From NCBI GenBank assembly GCA_033239525.1, contig BSYO01000020.1, positions 12,774,546 through 12,838,545 on the forward strand: DNA of 64,000 bases, read 5' to 3'. This document shows, in pieces, positions 11,376-25,400 of this stretch. The first letter of the stretch is position 1. Every line of letters starts with the position of its first letter. A program made the translations under genes and the position numbers. The stretch is from Nepenthes gracilis (lineage: Eukaryota > Streptophyta > Magnoliopsida > Caryophyllales > Nepenthaceae). Under the pieces are notes generated by a model. It was not told where the DNA came from. It made no database searches and saw only the letters and a program-made list of their open reading frames with translations.

Positions 11376-12914
11376 AGAAAAAAAGGAAACAAACAGCTGT
11401 ACACATCTATTTATAAAATGGGCTATAAGATTTATATATGATTGACTTATTTCAATGATATTATACTTATAGAAAGATAACATTTTAAATATTTTTCAAC
11501 AATGTTGCTTAGCTCGAAGACATTGAAAAGTCTTCTACAAACTACATTATAATCGTATGGCCTAAGGATAGTTTCATATAACGTTGTCTTTTATTACATA
11601 TATAAGGATTGTTTGTCAAATTGTCTAACTAGTAGATTTGTTTATAATAGAACACCCAAAGTTGTGTTCCTTGGATTATTTAGGGCTCCAAATATAGCTA
11701 TATTAATTTTTGATTCATTAGGGCTAAAAATGGATGGTAAAAATAATTTAGGAATATTTTCATTAAAATTATAAAAATATAACAATTAAAATTTAAAACC
11801 GTAAGTCACTTAAAATAACATTTTCGTGTATAAATTTTAACTTTTAATAATGGTTTAGCAATGAACTACTAATGATATAAGTTTTCTTTTCATGTATTTC
11901 TATATTTATATATATATTCATATATTTATATTATATATTTTTTATATTTATATATCATCGTTTGGGTACCCATTGATTAAAAAATTGGTAGTATGAAACC
12001 AAACCAATAAATTTTTGATTTATCAATTTGAAACTGAACAGAATAATTCGATCAGTTACCCTATTTTTTGGTTTAATTTTGTCAATTTGGATTTAATTTA
12101 TCGAGTTAACAATGTTTTTGAGTGTCCCTACTGCTTGACATGCATACTTCCAAAATTATTTTAATTGCCAGTTTGGTTTTTCCAATTTGAAATGAGAGAG
12201 CCTCCATTTTTTACAGATATGGGAGCTCTATCTTTTAATCTTAATAGTTATTTTTAAGTAGATAATTATAATTTAATTATTTATAATAATTAATTTTAAA
12301 TAATTTTAAATTTTTTTAAAAAATAATTAAATGAGAACTATTCATTTACAAATGAGTGATTGAGATAAGGAGATAGGGCCCTTGTATCCCATGAGAGATA
12401 AAGCTCCCATGAATACTCTCCTGATAATAAATATTAAAAAAATATTATTTTTAAACGTAATTTTAGAAAATTATATTTAATATAAAATTTACATATATTA
12501 AAATTAACTTGGAAAAAATTATTTTTTTATATTTACAATTTTATAAATATTATTCTAAATTGATTGAATTTGATGAATAAATATTTAATTTAAGAAATAT
12601 AAAGTTGAATGAAATTTAAATTATTTTATTGGATTAAAAGCATATATCTTCCTTATTTAGAACTAATTTTAAAAAAACAAATTATTTAAAACTCATTTAA
12701 GGGACCCGAATTAATTTATATATTGTCAAAATTAATTCATCACATAACTTGTTTAGAGAAGATTTAGCTTATAATCTTTGTAATTTCACTATCAAAAATT
12801 AAAAAAAAATAAAAAATAATTTATTAAAAATTTTTTTAAGGACTTAATTTTTTAAAAATTTATAGTCACTAAGTTGGGTCAATTTTGATTCGACCTAATT
12901 ATCTAAAAAAAATT
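11376..12914. other. AT-rich intergenic stretch
   Basis: Long A/T runs without ORFs of note. I see no gene, repeat pair or transposon end that I can support. Confidence 0.6.
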
Positions 12915-12922
12915 ATAATCAT

Positions 12923-13908
12923 TGTTCACACAGTGTGAAGGCGCCCAAAAGATGGCTGATAAGAGCCAAAGACACTCTCGCAAGTGGAGAAGATTAGATG
13001 GCCCAAGTGAAAGACCCAAGGGCCGAGAGCCCAAGAGGTTTCGCAACTGCCGGCGGCGGGGAAAAACACTCGGACTTTCCCCAGAAGGCCCACAAGAGCT
13101 GCTTCACCTCACGAGCCCGCAAGCTCACAACCAGAAGAGGACCACCCGGTCCACGTCCGAATGCCAGGAATCTAACTTTTAGCTCTTGTGGGTTTCAAGA
13201 AAGTCTGCCGCCGGCGTCTCCCTGAGCAGGCACGCTAGTCAACTCGAGGTTGATATCCAGATCCCGTGACACTGACACACTCGAGATCTGGCGGCTGCGC
13301 CATAAATCCATGCCACTCCCCACACGCGTCGCCTTCATTAAAGGAAGCGGTGGACAGACTCCTCAACCGCCGGATGGACGCCACGTGTCCACTCCCCAAT
13401 GGCTTGGTTTCCACTATAAATACACAGTAAGGCCCCTTTCAAAGGGGAGAGCATTCCTAACTCTACGATTCTCTCCGCCCTAGATTACGGCCGGACTCTC
13501 TCTCTCCACACTCAACTCCCCACAGAAGAGTAAAAAGACTCCCAGAGAGCATAGCTTCCTTAGGAGAGAAACACAAAACGTGAGATAGGGAAGGGGTTAA
13601 CCCTCACAATTGTACTTTGTAAAATCTTCAACCCATATAGTGAAACTCTTTCTGTGCCCGCAGAGCCGTGGTTTTCCTCCCATTCAAGAGGAGGTTTTCC
13701 ACGTAAAACATCCGGCCTCAATCTTTATCTCGCCCAACACCTCATTCACTCGTGTTGCGGTAAATCACGGATCGGACGGACGCACCTTTGCATCTCGGCC
13801 GTGTTGGACCCTGGATCCAACACCCCGATCAGCCGAGCCATCATGAGAGATCCATTTGGGACCTCGCCACCTCTGCATCTCTCGGCCATGTGGAATCGAA
13901 CCTTGATA
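12923..13908 (+). repeat. Probable solo LTR
   Basis: A sharply GC-richer block in AT-rich DNA. It starts TGTTCACACAG, contains a TATAAATACA box near 13415, CT-rich leader sequence, and an LTR-like end with no coding potential. The word ATAATCAT occurs immediately on the left (12915-12922) and at the right end (13906-13913), giving ATCAT as a candidate 5-bp target duplication. The right end would then read TA rather than CA, which is unusual and may be mutation. No internal retroelement sequence lies beside it, hence solo. Confidence 0.65.
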
Positions 13909-13913
13909 ATCAT

Positions 13914-16459
13914 ATATGTCTATGAAAAATCGGGATAATTCAGACTGATCGATTAATTTTTTATTTTTAATATTTTATTTAAAAATTTATACAAAAATTT
14001 TTACCTAAAACGTAACATTTAATTAAAATATTATTTAAATATTTTAATTAAAAATATTTTACTATAAAAATATTATTTATATAAAATATTATTTATTAAA
14101 ATAATTTTTTTCCTAATATTTATAAAATAAAAAATTATATTTATAAAAAAAAATTTATAATCGGGGTTTAAGTTAACGGGATTCAACGGCCATTTAAATG
14201 CAGCTGATAATCCCACTACCCACGACCTCTCTCTCCAATCATTCCTCGCCTTTTAAAAGGGCGTTTGGTAATTATTTTAAAAGTGATTTTTTGCCAAATA
14301 AATAAATAAATAAATAAATATAATTATATAATTATTAATATATTTTTAAAATATTTTAATCTTTGTTTATGATATTATTTTTAATTTTTGATATAATTTT
14401 AAAATATTATGATTACAAAATTATCAAAAAAATATATATTATTACATATTTTTTATAATTAGTTAAATTAAATATTTGTCAAAAAATAATATATATATAT
14501 ATTTAATAGGATAAATTAAAATAATATTTATTTATAATTAGTTTTTATAAGCATAATTTATTTTATTTTTTTAAATTTTTTTGAAAATATTTAATAAATA
14601 TAAAAAATGATTTTAAATAAAATTGTACGAAAAAATAATATTATTTTTGACAAAGAAAGGTTGTAAAGTCATAGATTCTCTCCTTCTCCATCCAATCAAA
14701 TGCCAGATTCTTATAAATTTTTAGTGAAGATGGGGGATTGAAGTAAGCCAAGCAATCGAGTATTATGACCCAGAGAAACCAGCGACAGTCCTCTTTCGTC
14801 ACGTCTCTCTCCTTCTCAAAGAAGATGGTCATCGTTTTCCCAAGTTTCTTGCAAATTTGTTGATTCTTCTGTAGTGCCCGTCTCTGTAATTCCTGATTTT
14901 ACAGAAAAAGGTGGGTAATTACATGGAGTTTTGTAGATTACCGAGTCACGAGCTCCAAGTGTGTTAAATCGTTTAGGGTATGCAATCTCTCTGTTCTCCG
15001 TCTGCCTCTCCTTTTAAACAGTTGGTATTTGATTACAATTGGTTATTAATTGGAAGATTTCCTAGTACTAGTTGTAATTCTTGATTTTTGTTTCGGTAGT
15101 TTTTGGTCTACGATAATGGATTTGAGTTCTTAGAATGTTGGGCCTTTTATTTGTTTCTATATTTCTTGATTGTGTGTTTCCGGGGTATAAATTGCTTTAT
15201 CAGTTCTGGAGAAATGCTACTTTGTATGATTCTGGGATTCAATCTTCTGTATCTTACATTGTCATGGAAGTATGCTGGAATTAGTTGTTGCTGACTTTTT
15301 AGCGTTCGACATTAGCATTATCTGGCTTCTGTTGAAATCTTATCTATTTTTAGATGGAGCTTCCATAGCGGCTAGGTCTAGAGGGAAGTTATGAACATTA
15401 CCTTTGCGCATAACTTCCGTATTCTTTATTTTATTTTATTTTATTTTTTTTGAGTTTGGTAATCAATGGAGTGTTGTATTTGATGTTGGATAAATCGGGT
15501 TGCAATCTATTGTGGATTGCCCTTATGCTAAAATCCCCTTAACACTCCGTGTCTGCTGGTTTGTTGTTCACCCTGAGCTCAAGATGTTGGTGCATTCATG
15601 TAAATATTAGTCTATTTGTATTGATATCGGGTCTTTGATACTAATATTTTTTGATACTGTGACAATAACGCGATATATTTTTTTATTGATAATAAACTGG
15701 TATTGATATTTATTTACTAATATATACGGCCCTATTGGTTTATAATTTTTAGATATTTTTTTTCTTTTGTTATATTTAAAATCAGTACGTATTGTTTGAT
15801 ATGTCTGATACTGGTATTGATATTTTCATCCATGTATTGATGCCATTGTTGCAATTCTGCTGAGAGTTTGGATTATATCATGTAATAGTTTTGTTGTTGG
15901 CTAGGTTGAAGTGCTCCTCTGCTGGACATGTGGAAATTATGTGGATTTTGTTCTGAATCTTTAGTTCATGTGGTGTTATCATTTGTTAAATGGAGGATTT
16001 AGGGTTATCTCATATTTGGAAGTTTCTTACTATGGTCTTCTTTTATTTTTCTTTTTCTCTCGAGGGTACAAAATTTTCTCTCTCTTGTAGTTAAATTGGT
16101 TGGCTTCTGGTGATTTCTGTTGTAGAATCTGAATGGTTTACACTTTGTCCCTAGCATCAGTTTATTTCCGGTCTTCTTAGTGTTCCCAATACACTCTATT
16201 CTTCTTCTTCCAATGTGATGCTTTTCATCATTTTATGCAGTATTTCATGTGTACCCTTTTTTTTTTGAACAGCGAGTTTGATCACCTAAATTGCAATGCT
16301 ACTTCTGGTGCGTCCATTCTAGATTTATCTTCCCTTTATTAACTGTAGAATGCGTTACTTGATGAAAGTTTGGTGACATTCTGCATCCGTGCTCATTTAC
16401 TCATTTACTTATTATTGTCCTCTTCTTGTTGTCTTAGGATTGTTTTGCAGAGTGATAAG
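13914..16459 (+). promoter_or_regulatory. Upstream region and likely 5' UTR of the Mei2-like gene
   Basis: 13930-14640 is very AT-rich with no gene. From about 14750 the composition becomes gene-like. A probable non-coding first exon ends near 14979 (GTTTAGG/GTATGC), followed by a 5' UTR intron that ends in TTTTGCAG at 16450; the coding start follows at 16460. The intron holds one copy of the hAT-like MITE (15593-15834). The transcription start is not defined by any clear TATA box. Confidence 0.4.
15593..15834 (-). mobile_element. hAT-like MITE copy 1
   Basis: Ends CATTCATGTAAATATT and TATTTTCATCCATG. Flanks TGTTGGTG and TATTGATG agree at 6 of 8 positions, both differences being G/A changes. 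Confidence 0.7.
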
Positions 16460-19400
16460 ATGGAAGAGTGTGTCGACAATTCAATTTCAGGTAATTCTCG
16501 AAAGCCTATATAGATTCTAGATGACATCTGCTGTGTCAATTACGACACCTGGATTCATTACGACAGGTCCTTTGAAGTTTCCGTCACTGAATATGTCCAA
16601 AGAGGTAGGAAAAGATGCATGGGCCTACCAATCTGGATCTGCTGTTTATGGTGCCTCAAGTGATGCCAGCCTTTTCTCTATCTCATTGCCCGTTCTTCCG
16701 CATGATAATTGTATGTATCACCACATTCCGAACTCCCGTGTCCTCAATTCTAAGTTCTTATATTTATTGCTTCTGTGATTGCAGTGTGCATAAACGGTTC
16801 TGACCAAGGTCACCAATCTATTGATAATGCTGCAGCCAGCATAAATAAACTCCGTGAGGATGCGGAGGGCGATGATTCACTTGAAGATGTTGCAGATCAA
16901 GCAATCGGTTTTTTGCTACCTGATGATGAGGATGAACTTTTAGCTGGTATAGCGGATGGCTTTGACATTGGCGTACCCTCTAACCAGCAGGATGACTTGG
17001 AAGAGTGTGATCTCTTTGGCAGTTTAGGAGGTATGGAATTGGAGAGCGAAGTTCAACAGAGTTTGAACATGAGCATGTCCAATATGATTTTAGGTGATGG
17101 TGCTGCTGGGAATGGGATGGTTCACCATGGCCCTCCTGATGGTGTTGCAACCGTTGCGGGGGAACATCCTTATGGGGAGCATCCTTCCCGAACGTTATTT
17201 GTTCGTAATATTAATAGCAATGTGGAGGACTCAGAATTGAAAGGCCTTTTCGAGGTTTGCTGTTTCGCCTTGCTATTATTGAGTCCAAGTCCTTACAACA
17301 TCATTCTACATTATGAAGCTGTCTCATGCATTACATTCGTGATTTAACAAAAAAAAGCCCGAGTCCAGCTAAGTGTGGTTAACTATATAAAATCACTTTT
17401 GTCATTTTTTTTGGTTCAATGCTACATCCTTCTAGACAGGACATAATTCCATATCGTTATTTAATACCTTGCTCTAAGTTTTTCTAGGCCTAGCTCGCAT
17501 TTTCTTCTTGCATCTAGCCTTAATCAAGTTACATTTTTCAATGGTTCTTTTTAGGCATATGTATTTAAGTGACCATACCATAGTAATTGTCCTTTTCTCA
17601 TCTTTTCTTCTATAGGTGCTATTTTCAAAGGCTAGAGTTATGTTCATGCATCTTTATATTCTCTTCTCTGTGACACTTTATTTTTTTTACATGTTTTTTT
17701 TGGTTATTGCTCAGCATTCTAATTTGGAAACATATTGTGTCTAATGGTTGTTTTATAAACCTTTCATTTCAATTTTAGATGTATCTTCTGATCACGAAGT
17801 CATCATGTTGCTTTCTCCATTTAACCAATTTGCACATCTCCATTTCTCCCAATACATTACATTTTGTGACGCATGAAAAAATAAAAATTTGTGCAACCAG
17901 TTTAGTGTTATCTGATTCTTGTATGTCATGCTTTTATTTATGTAAGTATCAGCTCAGAATCATATTCAATGATGATAATATAGATAATTTGTCAGTTACA
18001 GGGTGTCCTTCGGAGGGACACCCCTGCTCATACTCTTTATCACCTACTTATCCTGCAAAATCAATACTTGGTAGTTGGGACCCATCTCTGACCATACAAT
18101 GTCATCATGAACAGTCTATAAGCTCTGTGATGATGTTTGTCTGAATTGAGTGCCATGATAGTGCTATTCTTTATGCTGGAGGTGTTGCTAGTACTGATAG
18201 AAATATCGGCTGATACAATACATATTTGCTGATATGTATTAGTATCGAGACCCCCCTTCGATACCAGTATTTCTTGATATATCACGATATGTTTTTATAT
18301 TGACTGATATAGTTGATGTATTAACCAATATGGTCTAGTCAGTAAACGATTTTCAGATATTTTTTCCATCTAATATATTAGATACCAATACGTATTGTCC
18401 GACATCTCTGATGCCGATATGATTACAATAGATACCGATATCGATATGCTCATCCATGGTTTCTAGAGTTATAATGTTGGTTATCTGGCTGTATTGTGCT
18501 GCATTTTTTCTGTGAGGGTGTGCCATAGCAGCATTTGGGCATTTGGCTGAGATGCAGATGGTTTTGGGTCATGTATTTCTGTGATTATATTTTAAAGATA
18601 TCTTTATTATTTTAATCGACAATCTTTTTGAGGTGCTTTGTCCTTGTAAGAAGGGAAAGCAGAACTTGTGAGACTTCTCTTTTGAATCTTGTGTAAGAAG
18701 TTCAATGTCAGACCTAATGGTCATTAGGTGCTGTTCCATCTCCCAACCCACCCAAAAGAAGGGACGAGAAAGCAATATAAGGAAGAAATCTGTAACATAC
18801 ATGCAAAGTATGCAACTCTTTCTTATTTGCATTGCAATTGGTGCATGTCATGGAAATGAGGTTTTTCTGTTGAAATCAGTGGTTGCCATGGTAGATAGAT
18901 CAACAGTCTTCCGTCAATCGCGAAATCTGCTCTTGTGCAGATGTCGGTTTGTTTGAAAAACAGTGAATTGAGATACCATTGAGTATGACTCCTTTTCCAT
19001 TAGCCTTTAAACTTCAAGCTGGCAACAACCTTTATAGTGAAAATGTAAGGATTTCTAGATTGGGCATGATATGGAATAGAGTAGGGACTTTACCAATTCT
19101 ATAGTAAAACAGATTAGGAACATATTGACATTAGGGTTTGCACAATACTACTCAATTGTGAATTACTATTGACTTATAAATGGGAATTTTAGAGTAAATG
19201 GTAAAGCTGCTGTAAGACACCACCTACCTAAATAGCTATCGTGTCCAAGAGGGCAAATAACCAGTTCTGCCTCACTACCCCTATACTATATGGAGCCTTT
19301 AAGAAAGCTAAGAGGTCCTTTCTGCATTTCCTAAATATGCCCTTACATTGATGTCTGTTTATTGTTTTGTGTGTTATGCTAACATTTTAGTTCTATGCTG

Positions 19401-22400
19401 TCATATTCTGGTGAAATATGAAATTGTCTTTTTTGTAGCAATATGGGGATATCCGAACCCTGTATACTGCATGTAAGCATAGGGGCTTCGTGATGATATC
19501 CTATTATGACCTTCGTGATGCACGAGCTGCTATGCGGGGATTACAAAACAAGCCGCTACGAAGGAGGAAACTTGACATTCATTTCTCAATTCCTAAGGTC
19601 TAAGAGACACCTTGTTAACTACTTAGTTCAGTTCTCGGTTTATTACCAACATCATCTTTTAAAAATGCTAATTTTTGGGTGGAAATTGACTAGGATAACC
19701 CACCGGAGAAGGATATTAATCAAGGAACTTTGGTGGTCTTTAATTTGGATCCATCAGTTTCAAATGAGGACCTTCGTCAAATATTTGGTGCTTATGGAGA
19801 GGTCAAAGAGGTGATTGATCTATCCCGTATGCTTGAATTTTAAGTACCTCTGTTTCGAATACTCCTAAACAATTTGGTGTCATTCTTCAAAGCAGATAAG
19901 AGAAACACCACACAAGAGGCACCATAAATTCATCGAGTTTTATGATGTCAGAGCTGCAGAAGCTGCCCTTAGGGCATTGAATAGGAGCGACATAGCTGGT
20001 AAACGTATAAAACTTGAACCAAGTCGTCCTGGTGGGACAAGAAGAAAGTGAGTGTCTTAATACTTCTTTCTTATGTTCTTTTTCATATTTTTGTTCTTTC
20101 TAGTTATTTTTTCCTTTCTTTTTCTCCATAATAAACTTTATGGTTGCCTTTTATGATATTTGCTTGTGTGATGAATGCATTCTAATTTTCTGTAACTGAA
20201 TTTTATAAGCTTTATTTCCATTTCTGTTACGTGTACAATTACACTTGCTAAGCCAAACACACTTTAGGTTTTAGAGAATCAAAGCCGTGCGTAAATTTGG
20301 GCTGTCAGATGGAACCAACTTTATGCATGTCTGAGAGCTATGTTTCCACTATTATATATCCATTTTGTAAAATACTTCTAGAGGTTGAACTTTTTACAAT
20401 GGTAAGATTGCTTGAGTTACCATAGAAATAACTTTTCTATAATTTAGGGTAAGGCCATTCATCTCACCTTTCATAGACCTCATAGCATGGTATCCTCATG
20501 CATGATTTGCCCCCTTAAGAAATACTTTTTCTCATGACTACTTGTGGCATATTGTGGTTGTTCCAGTTACTTTTGGTGTTTTAGAATGCTATGGAAGTAT
20601 TCAATATGTTTATTCTTTTGCACCTACTTACACACCACACAGCCAAATATTTATGAAGATTAAGCAATTGGAACGTAGTACTTTCACTCTTCATACAACC
20701 TGATCTCAAAGGGGTAAATAAAAAGAGGATCGCCTAGTGCATGTGATTCTCTCACCGTGGGATTTGTGGAGGATCAGTTGTATACAACTTTACACCTGCA
20801 TTGCAACAAGGTTGTTAATGTGGTTTGAATATTCATAGGTAGATTTTTTTCAATTATGTCTCTCAATTTGGTGTAGAGATGACATACACATTTTTTCACA
20901 TTGGCTTTAGAAGTGGTTATTCAAAGGAATTTCTCTTGACATTTTGAAATTGTGGAAGGCTTTATATTTTGAGGTTTTGCCTTTTGCTTTAGTTCTTTGC
21001 TTTTGTGAGTGAGTTGATCCTATGGTTCTTTGCTCTTCTGTTGTGCTTGCTCAAATTCTTTATCTAATGGTATACACAAGTAATGAGATTCAGAATTCCT
21101 CATAAAATGCTCTAAATCTTAGGATTTATATGATTTTGTGGAGGAAGGGTGGGTTGTTGACATTATGGATAAAATGACTTTTCACTATTTATTCTGTAGA
21201 AAACATTTCATCTTAAAATAATAGAATATGCTGTTAGGCTTGTCGTTTGAAACATAAAAGATTATGAGGAAGCATTCCTAGCCAACTTTAATTTCAATGT
21301 TGAAAGATGCATACAAAAGCAACGGGAAAAGGGGCATGTTCAATAGTTCTTCAAGGTCAAAATAGTAGTTTTTTTTCTGAAAACGTTGTCCTGATGAATT
21401 TGATGTATCAATGTGCATTGTTAACAATATTCAGATACTTACAAATATTACTATAGCTGCTATGCGTATTTCTATTCTATGAGAACTCATGGGACGAGTA
21501 ATGGCAAATTTCTTCACATTGATAATAATCTTACTGACAGTGTCGTTCACAAACTAAAGTTTTTAAGCCGTCCCTGTTTCTTCAACCTAAAAAGAGCTAA
21601 GCCAGTGTAAGATTTCTTCATTCAGGCTACACAATTTCATTCTCTTCGCTCCCAGCTGTTTAGAGTTTTTTTCTTTTTCAACTTCTAGGTGAGGAGAGAC
21701 ATTAGCCAATGCCAACTAGAAAGCCCGAAAGCTTGTCGATTTTTGATGTAATACTCACTTGTGAATGATTATTGTCAGAATTTATCATTGATTACGTGTG
21801 ATTATTGCGAGAATTTATCATTGATTTGTGTAAGAATTAGGAATTATTCTTAAGTACTTTCATCTGTGAGACTTTTTTTTGCTAGGTACTTTATTTGTTA
21901 GGCTTGGCCCATATACCTTTTGGTATCTGGTGTTCTGATAGTGTTGTTAGTGACTTAGGCCTTCTCTGTTTTAGCTGTTGGAGGCTTGTGGTTGGCTTTT
22001 AGTCTCCCCACAGCCAATTTAATTGGTCATGGTAACTGAAGAAACAACTAGTGTTGATGCTGAAATGACAACGGTGACAGCTGTTAATTTTGCCTATAAT
22101 AAATCAATCAATAATAGCAATTAACAATAATTTGACCAAATACTTTATACATACACATACATATGCATAAACATATCTGTACATATAAATACATAAACAT
22201 ATGTTAACATAAAGATACGTACATATATACATGCACATATACATATATACATGTACATTTATAGGCAAAAACAGTGGCGGTAACTAAATCTTAATAACAA
22301 ACAGCCAACGGCTTCAAAATATTTCGAACCACTATACCAAACTAATCCTAAGGGCCATTCAAATACTTTCACCTGTTAGACTAGGATTCATGTTAGTCAC

Positions 22401-25400
22401 TGATAAACTATTTGTTGGACGTCACCTAACACAATTACCACAAAATATATAGATTGCCCATATATGCTTTGCTATCCACTGATCTTAACTCCTTATTGTT
22501 CTTTTCTTTGTGCCTGCAAGGAAGCTTTTTCTTTATCTCCATAGAATGAAATATCAGCCAATAGCCTATATATCGGCTGATATATATTGACATCGGGATC
22601 TTGGATATCGACATTTTCCGATACAAAAGAATTGTGATATGCCTCCATATCACTGATATATCATGATATATCGGCCCTTATATTTGATATTTGGATGTTT
22701 GCCTGTCAGCTTATGAATTGGAAAAAAAAAACTTTCTGCTTCCAATATATCCGATAGTGATATGTCCTATCTGAAATGTCCAATACCGATATCGATATTT
22801 TCATTCATGTTTATCACAATTTTTGTTACTGACCAACAGTTAAATAAATTGCTGTTTTTATATGTTAGAAGCGAAATTAAAATTTCTAGCCATATTGATT
22901 GATGAAGATTTCTATTGGACTTTGTTTCTTCAGCTTGATGCTTCAACTAAACCAAGACCTCGAACAAGATGACTCTTGGGCTTTCCGACATCATGTTGGG
23001 TCCCCGATAACTAATTCTCCACCAGGTAAGCACTTTGGATACTTGCCTCTGAGCCATGAGCTTGCTACAATATCATGGATCTTGTGTTTTCAGATCCTCG
23101 GTTTTTGTCTTATAGAACTTATGTTGTCATAATGTGACGAGCTGTGTTCACTACAGGTAATTGGTTGAAGTTCAGCAGTCCTATTGAACATAGTCCACTG
23201 CATGCTTTTAGCCGATCCCCAGGATATAGGACAATGAGCCCTACAACCAGCAACCATCTACCTGGATTAGCATCAATATTGCATTCCCAAGCAAACTTAC
23301 CAAAGATTGCACCTATTGGCAAGGATCAAGGAAGGGCTAGCCATGCCAAGCATATCTTTGGCAGTGCCAACACGCAGCTAGGAGACAACTTTCAGCAACG
23401 GCATTCATTTCCGGATCTGAATTTGGGCCAGTATTCTGGGAGCATGTCGTCATTTGGTGCATCTTCTTCTGCTGGATCTGGCATTGAGACACTATCTGGG
23501 CCCCAATTTCTTTGGGGAAGTCACAACCAGTATTTCGAGAACCCGAACTTGACTTCTTGGACAACTTCCTCTGCAGGGAACTTGATGAAATCTAATGGGC
23601 ATGTCCACAACCACGGATTTCCTTATTCCGGTCGGCATGGCTCATATACTGGTTCTCATCATGTTGGATCTGCTCCCTCTGGTGCTCATCTAGAGAGGCA
23701 GTTGGGGTTCTTCCCAGAATCACCCGGGACATCATTTATGGATTACGGTGCTTTTGAAGGCATAAACTTTGGTCCTAACACTGGAAGCTATGTGCTGAAT
23801 CTGGGATCCCGAGCATCAATGCGTGGTGGCATTGCAGGAAATATGTCCGAGAATGGCTCTCCCGGTTTTAGAATGATATCTTCTCCGGGACTGAGTCCTT
23901 TGTTCATAGGTAATAGTCCTTATCCCGGACTAATGCCTGGCAATTTAGACACTGAGCGTGCATGGATGACTAGGAGGGGTGAAAATAGTTTGAACCTGAT
24001 CGACAGTAAAAAGCAGTTTCAGCTTGACTTGGAGAAGATTGCCAGTGGTGAAGATACTAGGACGACACTGATGATAAAAAATATTCCAAACAAGTAAGAT
24101 TAGTCTTCTAGCACCCTATCTATTTTGCTATGACACCAGTTTATCGGGCCATTTTCTCGAAAATTACCCATCTATATTTTGTCCATCCAGATATACCTCG
24201 AAGATGTTGCTTGCAGCTATCGATGAAAATCACAAGGGAACTTATGATTTTCTCTATTTGCCTATAGATTTCAAGGTGATTTGAGCATGAACAGCAAAAA
24301 TTAGTCATACTCGATTGTCTCAAGTCAGTTTTAACTGATGATTTGATCTACCTACAGAATAAATGCAATGTGGGCTATGCGTTCATTAACATGCTCTCTC
24401 CTTCACATATCATCCCCTTCTATGAGGTTTCATCTTCTCTGACTACTTAATCTACTTAAAATCGATTTTCAGAGTGTTCATTTTATATTCATCTAGTTTG
24501 TATGTCTGGGTTGTAGGCATTTAGCGGAAAGAAGTGGGAGAAGTTTAACAGTGAGAAAGTTGCTTCATTGGCTTATGCTCGGATTCAGGGAAGAGCGGCT
24601 CTTATTGCACACTTCCAGAATTCTAGCTTGGTGAATGAGGATAAGCGCTGCCAGCCGATTTTGTTCCATTTGGATGGCAGCGATGCCGGTGAGCAGGTGG
24701 GTGGATCTCTGAACAACAATAGTTGATTTGGACATGAGGTTCTTATTCTTTACCCGTTTGTTATTAGCAGTCGATACTGCTCAATATGATGCAATGTTTA
24801 GCGGATACACAAAAATATTGGTATTGGTTTTGGTCATATCGATATCATATATATTGGAAGAAAAACAATTTCTAAAAATTATAAGCTAATATGGTCATAT
24901 CGGTTGATTTATTGTCCATATGGCAACATATCGTTATATTATCGTAATATCGGAAAATATCGTATTGGAGGGGCTGAAACCGATACATAACGGCTCATAT
25001 TTTCATCTATTTTAAATAAAACAAGTAACAACATTGACCAGTATTTTCATCTATTTTAACCGAAGCATTTAACAAGCAATGACCACATTTTAGCAAACGA
25101 GAAATATCACTTAAGGAAGAAAAGATGATTATAGTTGTTTGTGGTGGTTTTGACAGCTAAATATAGAGAAGCATCGTGGTGAAAATTGATTTGATTGAGG
25201 TTATAGGCAAAGGAAAGAAAAGATACACTTTGAAAATCACAGGCGAGGTAGCGAAAAATGGATACAACTATGGGTCATCATGGGGCAAAATGGGTGGGTC
25301 CACATAATTGGACTTAATATTTTGTTTCTGTTGTTATTATGTTGTTGTTGACTGTGGTAGTAGTGATGGTGTCGCTTGAGTTTTTAGTGGCAATGGGAAA

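Noticed and set aside
16521..16566. ATG at 16521 as the start of the Mei2-like protein
   Set aside because: It lies in a 76-bp intron (16491-16566). Splicing from 16490 to 16567 joins MEECVDNSIS with GPLKFPSLNMSKE in frame, which fits the family N-terminus better.
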